A DNA stretch of 64,000 nucleotides from RGIG3013 sp045538935 (GCA_045538935.1 JAZQEI010000022.1:186001-250000), one strand, 5' to 3'. Shown: positions 9,588-17,333, counted from the stretch's first letter. Numbers and translations are program-made. The notes: generated by a model not told the origin, from the sequence alone.

Positions 9588-9830
9588 CTATTTTATTTCT
9601 TGCTCTAAATTTTTAAAATAATCGGTATCAAAAAATTCAGTTACCGTAATACCCAATCCGTCGCACAATTTCTTTATTGTGGCAATTCCGGGGTTTTGAC
9701 TCTTATTATAAAATATTGATTTTACAGTTGTATATGGCACACCCGATATGCTGGCCAATTTGCAATAGTTTAAGCCTTGCTTATAACACAACTCATCAAA
9801 CCTCTTTTTTACCGCCTCGGTAATGTTCAT
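9588..9830 (-). CDS. Small XRE-family helix-turn-helix regulator
   Basis: 80 residues. A Cro/CI-type five-helix fold occupies residues ~8-65 with the recognition region LASISGVPYTTVKSIF, then a short acidic tail. Its own promoter region contains inverted copies of GACGATATAT, suggesting autoregulation. A perfect 10-bp inverted repeat overlaps its ribosome site. The upstream neighbour on the same strand is the 56-residue Spo0A-C-like protein, and that gene's promoter carries the same sequence. Likely a regulator of the pair; targets beyond it are unknown. Confidence 0.85.
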   Translation of the reverse strand: MNITEAVKKRFDELCYKQGLNYCKLASISGVPYTTVKSIFYNKSQNPGIATIKKLCDGLGITVTEFFDTDYFKNLEQEIK

Positions 9831-9839
9831 ATAATCACT

Positions 9840-9871
9840 CCTAACAAAAATATTTTATTGCTTTTGTTAGG
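9840..9871 (-). promoter_or_regulatory. Leader hairpin covering the XRE gene's ribosome site
   Basis: CCTAACAAAA and TTTTGTTAGG form a perfect 10-bp inverted repeat with a 12-base loop. On the mRNA the 3' arm ends in TTAGG, the start of the AGGAG Shine-Dalgarno just before ATG 9830. It could therefore mask the ribosome site, or serve as a DNA operator. Confidence 0.5.
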
Positions 9872-9879
9872 AAGTTTTA

Positions 9880-9913
9880 GACGATATATTATACTATTAT
9901 GCTATATATCGTC
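9880..9913. promoter_or_regulatory. Inverted GACGATATAT operator pair
   Basis: GACGATATAT (9880-9889) and its complement ATATATCGTC (9904-9913) form a perfect 10-bp inverted repeat around TATACTATTATGCT. The right arm overlaps the last codons of the upstream small gene. A minus-strand TATAAT lies inside, so a bound repressor would block XRE transcription. Confidence 0.55.
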
Positions 9914-10067
9914 TTTTGTTGATAAAAAAAGAAGCTATTTGTATAAATTCTTTTGCTGTGCACTCAAGTCCTGATCGGTTTATAGCTTGTTGCATTGCAT
10001 TTTCAATTTCTTTTTCGGTTTTATTTTCTTTAATTGCCAGTTGTTTTAATATTTCATTATAACCCAT
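9897..10067 (-). CDS. Small helical protein resembling the Spo0A C-terminal helix-turn-helix
   Basis: 56 residues. The stretch LAIKENKTEKEIENAMQQAI aligns by eye with the Spo0A C-terminal recognition region (IAKKYNTTPSRVERAIRHAI), but only this half of the domain is present. ATG 10067 has AAGGTGG upstream; the earlier GTG at 10079 overlaps that site. It precedes the XRE gene and shares operator-like sequences with it. It could be an orphan DNA-binding protein or a competitor of a larger regulator. Function unknown. Confidence 0.65.
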   Translation of the reverse strand: MGYNEILKQLAIKENKTEKEIENAMQQAINRSGLECTAKEFIQIASFFINKRRYIA

Positions 10068-10097
10068 ATTAATCACCACCTTTGAATAGATTATACT

Positions 10098-10107
10098 ATA
10101 TATCGTC
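10098..10107. promoter_or_regulatory. Third GACGATATAT half-site in the promoter of the small gene pair
   Basis: ATATATCGTC (minus strand GACGATATAT) runs directly into AGTATAAT, a plausible -10. It is the same 10-mer as the two copies at 9880 and 9904, tying both promoters to one regulator. Confidence 0.5.
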
Positions 10108-10140
10108 TATCAAAATTTGTCGGAATTTGTAACAAAAATA

Positions 10141-10169
10141 AAAAGGCCTGAAAAATTTCCAAGCCTTTT
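10141..10169 (-). terminator. Intrinsic terminator
   Basis: AAAAGGCTTG against the matching GGCCTTTT side, with a T-rich tail on the minus strand, 16 bases after the HAD gene. Confidence 0.7.
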
Positions 10170-10184
10170 AAATAACACATAATT

Positions 10185-11033
10185 TTATTTATCTTCGTCT
10201 ATTTCTTTTTTCTGCTGCTCGTTAATGTCTTGCAGTTTGTTTGAATAAGCCAGTTGCTTTAACAATAACTGCATTGTGCGGTCTAGCTCGCTGCCCTTTG
10301 AATAATCAGCCTCGAACATAAAGTCAACGCGTTTGTGTTTAAGTAAAGGTGCCGCGTTTTTATCTTCACCCTTGTGATAAATTGCAATAGAGTGGCCGCC
10401 CGACTGCTTAACCAATTTCATACACGGAACATCGGTTAAACCATCGCCAATATATATCATATTGCTAAAGAAAACACGCTTTTCACTATCGGGACGAGAA
10501 CTGTTTAAATCGACATTATTATTAATATCTAAAACGCCCTTGTTTATACGGTAAACAAACTGTGTTTTGTTGGTATAGTTAACCGCCATTTTGGGCCAGT
10601 AGGCTTGGTTATCTTTATACAAAAACTCGCAAGCATAAATTCTTTTAAAATATTTGGCTATACTTGTGCCCTCAATAATCTCTTTGAGCCCTGACGACAA
10701 CACATAATGCTCAACCACAACACCTGCATCTTCGGCATATTTATTAATGCGCTCAAACCAGCCCTCTACACCTTTGTGATATTCAATATCTTTACCGCAA
10801 TTAACAAGCATCTGGCGGGTTAAAGGTGTGCCGGTTTCGTGAGCTTTTTCGACCATACAGTACATATAGGTTAGTATGGAATCCATAGTCTCTTTTTTGG
10901 CAACCTCGCCGGTTAAGCGCCAAAATTCATCAGGCTGCATACCAACGCTTGGTATAAAGGTGTACTCTTGCATATCGCGAGTACATAGAGTTTTATCAAA
11001 ATCGTACATGATTGCAATAATGGGTTTGTTCAT
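10185..11033 (-). CDS. HAD-superfamily phosphatase-like hydrolase
   Basis: 282 residues. HAD motif I is MYDFDKTLCT (nucleophile Asp), motif II YVLSSGLKEI (Ser), and the acidic motif IV is YIGDGLTDVPCM. The helical insert between motifs I and II fits a C1-cap enzyme of the phosphoserine-phosphatase-like group. A charged C-terminal tail follows. RBS GGGGGAAA. Likely a cytosolic phosphatase of a small metabolite; the substrate cannot be told. Confidence 0.88.
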   Translation of the reverse strand: MNKPIIAIMYDFDKTLCTRDMQEYTFIPSVGMQPDEFWRLTGEVAKKETMDSILTYMYCMVEKAHETGTPLTRQMLVNCGKDIEYHKGVEGWFERINKYAEDAGVVVEHYVLSSGLKEIIEGTSIAKYFKRIYACEFLYKDNQAYWPKMAVNYTNKTQFVYRINKGVLDINNNVDLNSSRPDSEKRVFFSNMIYIGDGLTDVPCMKLVKQSGGHSIAIYHKGEDKNAAPLLKHKRVDFMFEADYSKGSELDRTMQLLLKQLAYSNKLQDINEQQKKEIDEDK

Positions 11034-11069
11034 AAGTTTCCCCCAAAAAAAGTTTTGTTTATTGTAGGC

Positions 11070-11999
11070 TTATCTTTGATTATGCTTATCTATCATATCT
11101 AAAATATCGCTATCTATATTAGCATCAAATTTACGGGCAAACAGCATTCCGGAATTTATAATCTGATCATAATGCTCTTTAGTTAACGGAATTGGATGTC
11201 CGCCTTTAAAAATGTAGAACCAACGTCTATTCATATAATTACCATCTTGGTCAACCTGAATAGAATTGTTTTTTTCATACTTCATAACGGCTGTTTGAAA
11301 AAAGGTTTCATCGCAACTATAAGAATCGCTTACGGCATTGCAATAATATTTACTTTGGTACTCTTCACATGCCTTATCAACCAACGAATCGGGTAAGATC
11401 CACCACTGCGATCCGCAGTACAAGGGATATCCCTTTTTTTGCAATCGCTTCTTTGGAGACTTTACAAACAGTTCTTTTATACCCGATACCAAAAACACAA
11501 ATCCGGCTGGGAAACAGCGCAAAATTTTATATGCTTTATTTGAAAAGTTGTTCCTTAAAAAGTCATATGCCTTCATCTTAAATTGCTTTAATAAGTAAAC
11601 GTGTTTAAAGTTTTTCTTAACATAGTTTGTTTGGGTCGGTGAAACCGCTTCAATAAACGGCTCGGGGTATCGCTCGGACAAATAATTGTAAATATAATCT
11701 ATATGAGCAATAGGATAGCATTGTGCGCTCATCATTATAAAGTATTGGTATTGGCCGTGTTGACGCGCCGTATGGATTAATTCAAATTCTGCCTGAACCA
11801 TTGAAAAACCAAACAAGCCAACATCATGTCTATTTTCTGTAAATACAACTCTTTCGCCGAAAACTACATCAGACGGACAAAATGGTGCTTTTTTATCTAC
11901 ATGAACATAAATATCAACATTATCATGACGCAAAACAGACAACAGTCTTTCTAACTGCTCTTTGTTTTTATGTGCCAATATAAGAATTGCAATTTTCAC
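11070..11999 (-). CDS. GT14-family (core-2/I-branching type) glycosyltransferase
   Basis: 309 residues. It starts with the family's ILILAHKNKEQLERLL and YVHVDKKAP. The middle has MMSAQCYPI and YPEPFIEAV, and later GSQWWILPDSLV and CDETFFQTA, matching bacterial members of the branching beta-1,6-N-acetylglucosaminyltransferase family (PF02485). The start is GTG with GGGAGGT upstream. It stands alone rather than in a glycan cluster. Probable job: adding a sugar to a surface or secreted polysaccharide. Confidence 0.88.
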   Translation of the reverse strand: MKIAILILAHKNKEQLERLLSVLRHDNVDIYVHVDKKAPFCPSDVVFGERVVFTENRHDVGLFGFSMVQAEFELIHTARQHGQYQYFIMMSAQCYPIAHIDYIYNYLSERYPEPFIEAVSPTQTNYVKKNFKHVYLLKQFKMKAYDFLRNNFSNKAYKILRCFPAGFVFLVSGIKELFVKSPKKRLQKKGYPLYCGSQWWILPDSLVDKACEEYQSKYYCNAVSDSYSCDETFFQTAVMKYEKNNSIQVDQDGNYMNRRWFYIFKGGHPIPLTKEHYDQIINSGMLFARKFDANIDSDILDMIDKHNQR

Positions 12000-12175
12000 A
12001 ATTTACCTCCCATATAATACAACCAAACATTGAGTGTTGCGCCAAGAAACAACCCTCAAATTCCCGGCAACATCAAAAATTAAAAATAAGAATCACTATT
12101 ATAAGTTGATTATATCACAACTAATAAACAAAATCAATTTATCTGTTTAAAAATGTGAAATGTGTTTTATAAAAC

Positions 12176-12205
12176 AACTAGCCGCTCCAAATGGAACGGC
12201 TAGTT
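12176..12205 (-). terminator. Intrinsic terminator
   Basis: AACTAGCCG(C)TCC pairs with GGA(A)CGGCTAGTT around AAAT. T-rich sequence follows on the minus strand. It ends the GGGtGRT operon. Confidence 0.8.
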
Positions 12206-12240
12206 AATGCATTCATATTAACTTTACAAAGTAATTGTAA

Positions 12241-13242
12241 TTACTTGTTTAAAGCTTCGTTAACTGCAACTGCACAAGCAACAGTCATACCAACCATGGG
12301 GTTATTACCTGCACCGATAAGACCCATCATCTCAACGTGGGCAGGAACAGAAGAAGAACCTGCAAACTGAGCATCGGAGTGCATGCGGCCCATAGTATCG
12401 GTCATGCCGTAAGAAGCAGGACCTGCAGCCATATTGTCGGGGTGTAGGGTACGACCTGTACCGCCACCAGAAGCTACCGAGAAGTACTTTTTACCCTGCT
12501 CGATACATTCTTTTTTGTATGTACCTGCAACCGGATGCTGGAAGCGTGTGGGGTTGGTAGAGTTACCTGTAATAGAAACATCAACGCCCTCTGCATGCAT
12601 TACTGCAACACCCTCGCGAACATCGTCTGCGCCGTAGCAACGAACCTTAGCTCTGGGGCCGTTAGAATAAGCGATTTCCTTTACAACCTCAAGTTTGCCT
12701 GTAAAGTAGTCAAACTTTGTTTGAACATAAGTAAAGCCGTTAATTCTAGAAATAATCTGAGCAGCGTCTTTACCAAGGCCGTTTAAGATAACTCTTAAAG
12801 GCTCTTTTCTTGCCTTGTTTGCGCTGTTTGCAAGACCAATAGCGCCCTCTGCAGCAGCAAAGGATTCGTGACCTGCTAAGAAAGCAAAGCACTTTGTTTC
12901 ATCTCTGAGTAACATTGCGCCGAGGTTACCGTGGCCAAGACCAACCTTTCTGTCGTCAGCAACAGAACCGGGAATACAGAAAGCCTGTAAGCCTAAACCT
13001 ATTTTTTCAGCAGCCTCTGCAGCGGTTTTAACACCGTCTTTAATAGCTATAGCGCAGCCTACTACGTAAGCCCAGCAAGCATTCTCAAAGCAAATGGGCT
13101 GAATACCCTTTACAATGTTGTATGCATCTACACCTGCGTTATCGCAGATTTCTTTAGCCTGTTCAATAGAATCAATACCATGCTTTTTTAATTCAGCATT
13201 TATTTGGTCAATTCTTCTCTCATAACTTTCGAATAAAGCCAT
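12241..13242 (-). CDS. GGGtGRT family protein
   Basis: 333 residues. It contains the diagnostic SGGGTGRTLHPDNMAAGP block near residue 250, followed by HSDAQFAGSSSVPAHVEMMG, which define the GGGtGRT family. Highly conserved glycines and Cys residues (CFENACWAYVVGC near 51-63; CIPG near 88) suggest a cofactor or metal site. No biochemical function is established that I know of. It is 17 bases downstream of an IscU-like scaffold gene in one operon with a strong GGAGG site, the usual arrangement in anaerobic Firmicutes. Confidence 0.93.
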   Translation of the reverse strand: MALFESYERRIDQINAELKKHGIDSIEQAKEICDNAGVDAYNIVKGIQPICFENACWAYVVGCAIAIKDGVKTAAEAAEKIGLGLQAFCIPGSVADDRKVGLGHGNLGAMLLRDETKCFAFLAGHESFAAAEGAIGLANSANKARKEPLRVILNGLGKDAAQIISRINGFTYVQTKFDYFTGKLEVVKEIAYSNGPRAKVRCYGADDVREGVAVMHAEGVDVSITGNSTNPTRFQHPVAGTYKKECIEQGKKYFSVASGGGTGRTLHPDNMAAGPASYGMTDTMGRMHSDAQFAGSSSVPAHVEMMGLIGAGNNPMVGMTVACAVAVNEALNK

Positions 13243-13259
13243 TTTACATTACCTCCGTA

Positions 13260-13952
13260 TTATTCATGACGGGGGTCGATTAGCTTTGCAGCATCATCAA
13301 CTCTGCCGTACTGACCGCTTGCCTTGGTTAATGCTTCGTTAGCATCCATACCCTTTGCGATCATTTCCATCATCTTGCCAAGATGTACAAACTTGTAACC
13401 TATAATTGTACCCTCTTCATCAACTGCTACCTTGGTTATATAACCTTCAGCAAGCTCTAAATAACGGGGGCCCTTAACCTTTGTTGCATAGGTTGTACCG
13501 GTTTGTGAACGAAGTCCTTTACCTAAGTCCTCTAAGCCTGCGCCTATGGGTAGACCGTCTTCAGAGAATGCAGTCTGTGTTCTACCGTATACTATTTGTA
13601 AGAATAACTCGCGCATTGCGGTGTTAATAGCATCGCAAACGAGGTCGGTATTAAGTGCCTCTAAAAGAGTTTTACCGATTAAGATTTCAGATGCCATAGC
13701 AGCTGAGTGTGTCATACCCGAGCAACCAATGGTTTCTACCAATGCTTCTTCAATAACGCCCTCTTTTACATTAAGGGTAAGCTTGCAAGCGCCCTGCTGA
13801 GGTGCGCACCAGCCAATACCGTGGGTGAGGCCAGAAATATCCTTAACCTCTTTAACCTGTACCCATTTGCCCTCTTCGGGGATTGGAGCAGGACCATGGT
13901 ATGCTCCCTTTGCTAAGGGACACATGTTTTCTACTTCTTTTGAAATAATCAT
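13260..13952 (-). CDS. IscU/NifU-like iron-sulfur scaffold-related protein of the GGGtGRT locus
   Basis: 230 residues. The central part resembles IscU/SufU scaffolds (VETIGCSGMTHSAAMASEILIG), keeping a Cys in the position of the first scaffold ligand. An additional Cys-containing N-terminus (CPLAKG) and a C-terminal extension distinguish it from true IscU. ATG 13952 has GAGAGGAG upstream. The frame's earlier start at 14000 would sit at the transcription start of the promoter 14009-14037, so it is rejected. It is the first gene of the GGGtGRT operon and may deliver or hold an Fe-S cluster for its partner. Confidence 0.88.
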   Translation of the reverse strand: MIISKEVENMCPLAKGAYHGPAPIPEEGKWVQVKEVKDISGLTHGIGWCAPQQGACKLTLNVKEGVIEEALVETIGCSGMTHSAAMASEILIGKTLLEALNTDLVCDAINTAMRELFLQIVYGRTQTAFSEDGLPIGAGLEDLGKGLRSQTGTTYATKVKGPRYLELAEGYITKVAVDEEGTIIGYKFVHLGKMMEMIAKGMDANEALTKASGQYGRVDDAAKLIDPRHE

Positions 13953-14008
13953 TATATGTACTCCTCTCAAGATTTTAGCCGTATTACAAAATTCGACCAT
14001 TCGTAATG

Positions 14009-14037
14009 ATTATATCAACTTTTTTTAAAAAACACAA
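14009..14037 (-). promoter_or_regulatory. Promoter of the GGGtGRT operon
   Basis: Minus strand TTGTGT, 17 bases, TATAAT. It predicts a leader of about 50 bases before ATG 13952. Confidence 0.6.
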
Positions 14038-14078
14038 TAGCATATTAGATAAATTTTTAACAATTTTTCTTTTTTCAG

Positions 14079-14106
14079 TTGTTATATTTTTTTAATGTGA
14101 TATTAT
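14079..14106 (+). promoter_or_regulatory. Promoter of the flavin-reductase-like gene
   Basis: TTGTTA, 16 bases, TATTAT, ending 23 bases before ATG 14130. It is divergent from the GGGtGRT promoter. Confidence 0.5.
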
Positions 14107-14129
14107 GTATGTATTAGGAGTTGATAGTT

Positions 14130-14630
14130 ATGTTTAAAGAAATTTTAGCAAAAGATATAAAAGACAACCTCATAAAAGCCATTTCAGACGAGTGGATGCT
14201 TATTAGCGCCGGCGATAAAAACGGCCATAATATGATGACTGCATCTTGGGGCTTTATGGGCGAGATGTGGGGCAAAGACTGTATAACTGTAGCAATACGT
14301 CCACAGCGCTACACTTTAGAATTTGTAGACAAAAACGACCGTTTTGCGTTATCGTTTTACGGCGACAACAAGGCTATTCACAAGGTTTGCGGCTCTCAGT
14401 CCGGCAGAGATATTGATAAAACCGAAACCACAGGCCTTTCACCCATATTTGATAATAACACCGTTTATTTTAACGAGGCCAGAATGGTAATTATTTGCAA
14501 AAAGCTGTATACCGACTTTTTAAGACCTGAAAACTTTTTAAATGATGAAGAAACGCAAAAGTGGTACCCAAATTCCGACTACCATAAAATGATAACCGCC
14601 GAAATAGTAAAGGTACTTATAAAAGAATAA
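14130..14630 (+). CDS. Flavin reductase-like (FMN-binding split-barrel) protein
   Basis: 166 residues. NMMTASWGFMGEMWGKDCITVAIRP and DRFALSFYG match the flavin reductase-like split barrel (flavoredoxin type), which binds FMN and passes electrons from NAD(P)H or low-potential donors. The TTG at 14121 directly abuts the AGGAG, so ATG 14130 (spacing 9) is the start. It is divergent from the GGGtGRT pair and convergent with the sialidase-like fusion. The partner protein is unknown. Confidence 0.88.
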   Translation: MFKEILAKDIKDNLIKAISDEWMLISAGDKNGHNMMTASWGFMGEMWGKDCITVAIRPQRYTLEFVDKNDRFALSFYGDNKAIHKVCGSQSGRDIDKTETTGLSPIFDNNTVYFNEARMVIICKKLYTDFLRPENFLNDEETQKWYPNSDYHKMITAEIVKVLIKE

Positions 14631-14635
14631 ACCAT

Positions 14636-14669
14636 CACCGCCGATTCAGCATACAGCGAATCGGCGGTG
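14636..14669. terminator. Bidirectional intrinsic terminator
   Basis: Perfect 12-bp stem CACCGCCGATTC with a 10-base loop between two convergent genes. A T-rich stretch follows on the plus strand. Confidence 0.85.
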
Positions 14670-14672
14670 CTT

Positions 14673-16334
14673 TTATTTATGATATTTTCTGTACTCGGTA
14701 GGCGGTATTCTTTCAGATCTTGAAAATACTTCGGTAAAGTATGATGCACTGCAAAACCCGCATTCTTCGGCAATATCACTTATAGTTTTGTCAGTATTTA
14801 TAAGCATAAGCTTTGCCTTTGTAAGTTTAAGCTCGTTGCGGTATTCTACAATGGTTGTACCTGTTTCGGTTTTAAACAGGTGAACAAGATAATAGCGACT
14901 TATATTTACTTTTTCTGCCAATTTAGAAAGCGAAAATTCCTCGGTTAAGTTTTGCTCTATGTCATCTTTAATTTTATCTATTATAGGACTTTTAGGTGGG
15001 TCTGTTTTAGGACTTTGGCGAATTGTATCTATTATTTTTATTAAAAGTTCTTTGTCGGTGCAGTCGGTTTCTTTAAAGGACTTTATAAGAGAATCGAGTT
15101 CTTTGGCACTTGTGCTTTTAATATTTACGCAATTTTGCGGATATTTTTTAAAAACGGTAGCTATAATATCGGTGTCGTTAGAGATTATAAGCTCTTCGGC
15201 CAGCCTTTGCGACGATATTCGTTTACTTAAGAACGGGTCAAAATCAACATAATTGCCATTTTTAAGCTTAAAGGCTACACGTTTTAAGTAGCTTTTTTCG
15301 TTAATGAGTGCGCCGTTTATAATATCGGCTTCGGTAATTTTAGCAGTTAAAATTTCACGCGACTGATTATAAACCTGCTCCATGTTTTCTAAAAATGCCC
15401 CGCGTTCACGGTCGTAGGTAATGTATATAAAGCCGTCATCACTCTCTACCGCGTCGGGATATGCAATGTTACTACGTTCATCAAGCAAAAGTGAATATTT
15501 AAAGGTTTTACCGTCATCATCAGATAAAAGAGCAGTTAAATTATTGCGCCCGCTAAAGTTATAGTGGTTAATAAGCAACACTCTGCCCGATTTAAGACGG
15601 CTTATAAAAAATCTTGAACACGGCCCCTTTATAAATGAATCTTCCGCCTTGCTCCAGCATTTTCCGCGGTCGTAAGAAAACGAATGTGCTATGCCGTAGT
15701 AAGTACGGATTAACATTCTTAAAACGCCGTTTTGCTGTTCTAGTACCATATGTTCATCAAAGCAACGGTCCTTTGCTGCAACACCGCCAAGTTTTATAAA
15801 GGTTTTTCCGTTATCGCTGGTTTTATATACAAAGGCCGCAGATTCGTCGTCATCTTTAAGGTCAGATTTACGCATGTGATTCCAAAGTGAAAAATCCCAC
15901 AAAGCTATTGGGAAAAGCCACTCGCCGCTGGTTAGTACGGTGGGTTTGTTAAGCATTATTCCTCGACCTATATAAAACGGTTCTGAAAATATAAGGTTAT
16001 CTGCGTCGGGGTCATCACAAATGGCAGCATAAACTTTTTCACCGGGCATAACGTTCCATATAAACCAAAGTCTGTTTATGGGGTCTATCCAAATTGTAGG
16101 GTCATAACAACGTTTTTTACCCTCAAGAAAAGTTACGGCAACAGGCTCACCAAAGTTTTGCTCGTCATCACTCTTTAAGAGAAAGCAGAAATTTCCGTAA
16201 TTTTCGTCGGTACCGCCCGAGTATGCAGTAATAAATATTCTCCCCCTTTTTGTGCGCTCAATACTGGGTATGCCCACCCACACCATATGGTTGGAATAAT
16301 ATTGTTCGAGTTCTTTTCTGTCGGTAATAAGCAT
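14673..16334 (-). CDS. Sialidase-like beta-propeller fused to an AraC-type DNA-binding domain
   Basis: 553 residues. The first ~380 look like a six-bladed BNR/sialidase-type propeller: SDDEQNFGEPV, SDNGKTFIKLGG, SYDRGKCWSKAED and SDDDGKTFKYSLL are Asp-box-like, and tyrosines and arginines typical of the family are present. Residues ~450-553 are a two-HTH AraC domain (LSKLAEKVNISRYYLVHLF, ISDIAEECGFCSASYFTEVF). There is no signal peptide, so it is cytoplasmic, which argues for the propeller as a sugar sensor or intracellular hydrolase rather than a secreted sialidase. RBS AAGGGGGC. A palindrome overlaps its predicted promoter. Confidence 0.85.
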   Translation of the reverse strand: MLITDRKELEQYYSNHMVWVGIPSIERTKRGRIFITAYSGGTDENYGNFCFLLKSDDEQNFGEPVAVTFLEGKKRCYDPTIWIDPINRLWFIWNVMPGEKVYAAICDDPDADNLIFSEPFYIGRGIMLNKPTVLTSGEWLFPIALWDFSLWNHMRKSDLKDDDESAAFVYKTSDNGKTFIKLGGVAAKDRCFDEHMVLEQQNGVLRMLIRTYYGIAHSFSYDRGKCWSKAEDSFIKGPCSRFFISRLKSGRVLLINHYNFSGRNNLTALLSDDDGKTFKYSLLLDERSNIAYPDAVESDDGFIYITYDRERGAFLENMEQVYNQSREILTAKITEADIINGALINEKSYLKRVAFKLKNGNYVDFDPFLSKRISSQRLAEELIISNDTDIIATVFKKYPQNCVNIKSTSAKELDSLIKSFKETDCTDKELLIKIIDTIRQSPKTDPPKSPIIDKIKDDIEQNLTEEFSLSKLAEKVNISRYYLVHLFKTETGTTIVEYRNELKLTKAKLMLINTDKTISDIAEECGFCSASYFTEVFSRSERIPPTEYRKYHK

Positions 16335-16372
16335 AAAAAAGCCCCCTTTTTTTGAATTGTAACACGGTCGTT

Positions 16373-16394
16373 ATATTGTTCGCAATAACAATAT
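16373..16394. promoter_or_regulatory. Palindromic operator over the promoter of the propeller-AraC gene
   Basis: ATATTGTT and AACAATAT form a perfect 8-bp inverted repeat around CGCAAT. On the minus strand TTGCGA, 18 bases, TACAAT is a plausible promoter whose -35 lies inside the palindrome. This fits autoregulation. Confidence 0.45.
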
Positions 16395-16451
16395 TGGTAT
16401 TTGTTAGAGATTTGCGCAGTAGCCCATTCATCTTTGTGCCTCAAAAAAAGA

Positions 16452-16480
16452 AAAGCACCAACCACAAGGGTTGATGCTTT
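16452..16480 (-). terminator. Intrinsic terminator
   Basis: AAAGCATCAACCC pairs with GGTTGGTGCTTT around TTGT. The minus strand then reads TTCTTTTTTT. It probably ends the membrane protein gene upstream. Confidence 0.75.
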
Positions 16481-16609
16481 CTTTATTGGAAAGGGAACAC
16501 AAATTCAATGCCCTTTGAAATTTTGACCTATGTGTTCGAACCACTACATATTTTGGAGAAAGTGTTTTATAGTAGGGATAACAGTTCTGTATCTAATCAA
16601 TATTGGAAT
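16481..16609. other. Non-coding 3' spacer
   Basis: I see no gene here, only a short AAAGGG/CCCTTT pairing near 16491-16517 and AT-rich sequence. Confidence 0.3.
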
Positions 16610-17008
16610 TTATCGATTTAAAATTCGGCTCTTAATATTTCTAAAAGACCTAAAGGAAGCTAAGAAAGTCACAATTGCCATAAGAAAATATAATTGCAGA
16701 GCAATAGGCTGACATGCCGCATTAACTGCTTTATATAGATGGAATTGGGTTTCTAAATCGCTTTTATCCAAAAATCCAGCAATAAACATAGAACAAAACA
16801 GCGATATGGGTGTAATTGCGGTTAGCAAATAATCAAAAGTTCTATGGGTGGTAGAGAAAAAGCCTATAGCCAAAGAAAAAAGCAAAAGCAAAGCACTAAG
16901 TATGTAAGGAGACATTTGCAGCAGCTCTATATTATCAAGCAGCTCGCAAAGCAGCAGCAATAGCGGGACTGCCACAAAAGGTATTAAATAATATAATTTA
17001 TTTTTCAT
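16610..17008 (-). CDS. Small four-helix membrane protein of unknown function
   Basis: 132 residues with about four hydrophobic segments (residues ~5-22, 35-55, 62-85, 100-122) and a basic C-terminus. ATG 17008 has TAGGAGG at good spacing; the frame opens further upstream without a ribosome site. No family is recognised. It is isolated, lying between the mini-hairpin array and its terminator. Confidence 0.72.
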   Translation of the reverse strand: MKNKLYYLIPFVAVPLLLLLCELLDNIELLQMSPYILSALLLLFSLAIGFFSTTHRTFDYLLTAITPISLFCSMFIAGFLDKSDLETQFHLYKAVNAACQPIALQLYFLMAIVTFLASFRSFRNIKSRILNR

Positions 17009-17103
17009 AGAGATACCTCCTACATCAAATTCCAGTTTATCGTTTAGATTATACCATAAATTATATTTATAATCAACGCTTTGCAAGCAAAGCACATTAA
17101 TTA

Positions 17104-17293
17104 TCATGGCGAAGCCGTGTATATCATCAATTCCATAAGGAATTGCATATCATCAAAGCGGAACGCTTTGTATATCATCATTGCGAAAGAATTTTTGATA
17201 CACACCTAAAGGTGTGACGAGATACAAGGGCGGCAACGCCGCCCTTGATGATATACACGCTAACGCGTGATGATATGCCATTGCTTTCGCAAT
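17104..17293. repeat. Array of mini-hairpins joined by a conserved TATATCATC linker
   Basis: Short perfect stems with 3-4 base loops alternate with a near-constant linker. Stems include AATTCC/GGAATT, AAAGCG/CGCTTT, CACACC/GGTGTG, AAGGGCGGC/GCCGCCCTT, ACGC/GCGT and CATTGC/GCAATG. In the left half the linker reads GTATATCATC or GCATATCATC; in the right half it reads as the complement, GATGATATAC or GATGATATGC. The linkers can pair in nested order into a trunk carrying the mini-hairpins as branches. One unit (ATTGCGAAAGAAT) is decayed. No coding potential. Confidence 0.75.
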
Positions 17294-17298
17294 GGATA

Positions 17299-17333
17299 AA
17301 AAAATTCGACTTGTCGAAACAAGTCGAATTTTT
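17299..17333 (-). terminator. Terminator after tRNA-Gln
   Basis: A stem of about 15 bp, AAATTCGACTTG against its complement with loop TTTCGA, and a run of T on the minus strand directly after the tRNA. Confidence 0.85.

Noticed and set aside
9588..10110. Prophage immunity region
   Set aside because: The XRE gene and operator pair look phage-like, but no integrase, structural or replication gene is nearby; neighbours are metabolic.
17104..17293. CRISPR array
   Set aside because: The units are self-complementary hairpins of different sequence with a 9-10 base linker. There is no constant 25-40 base repeat with unique spacers, and no cas gene is near.
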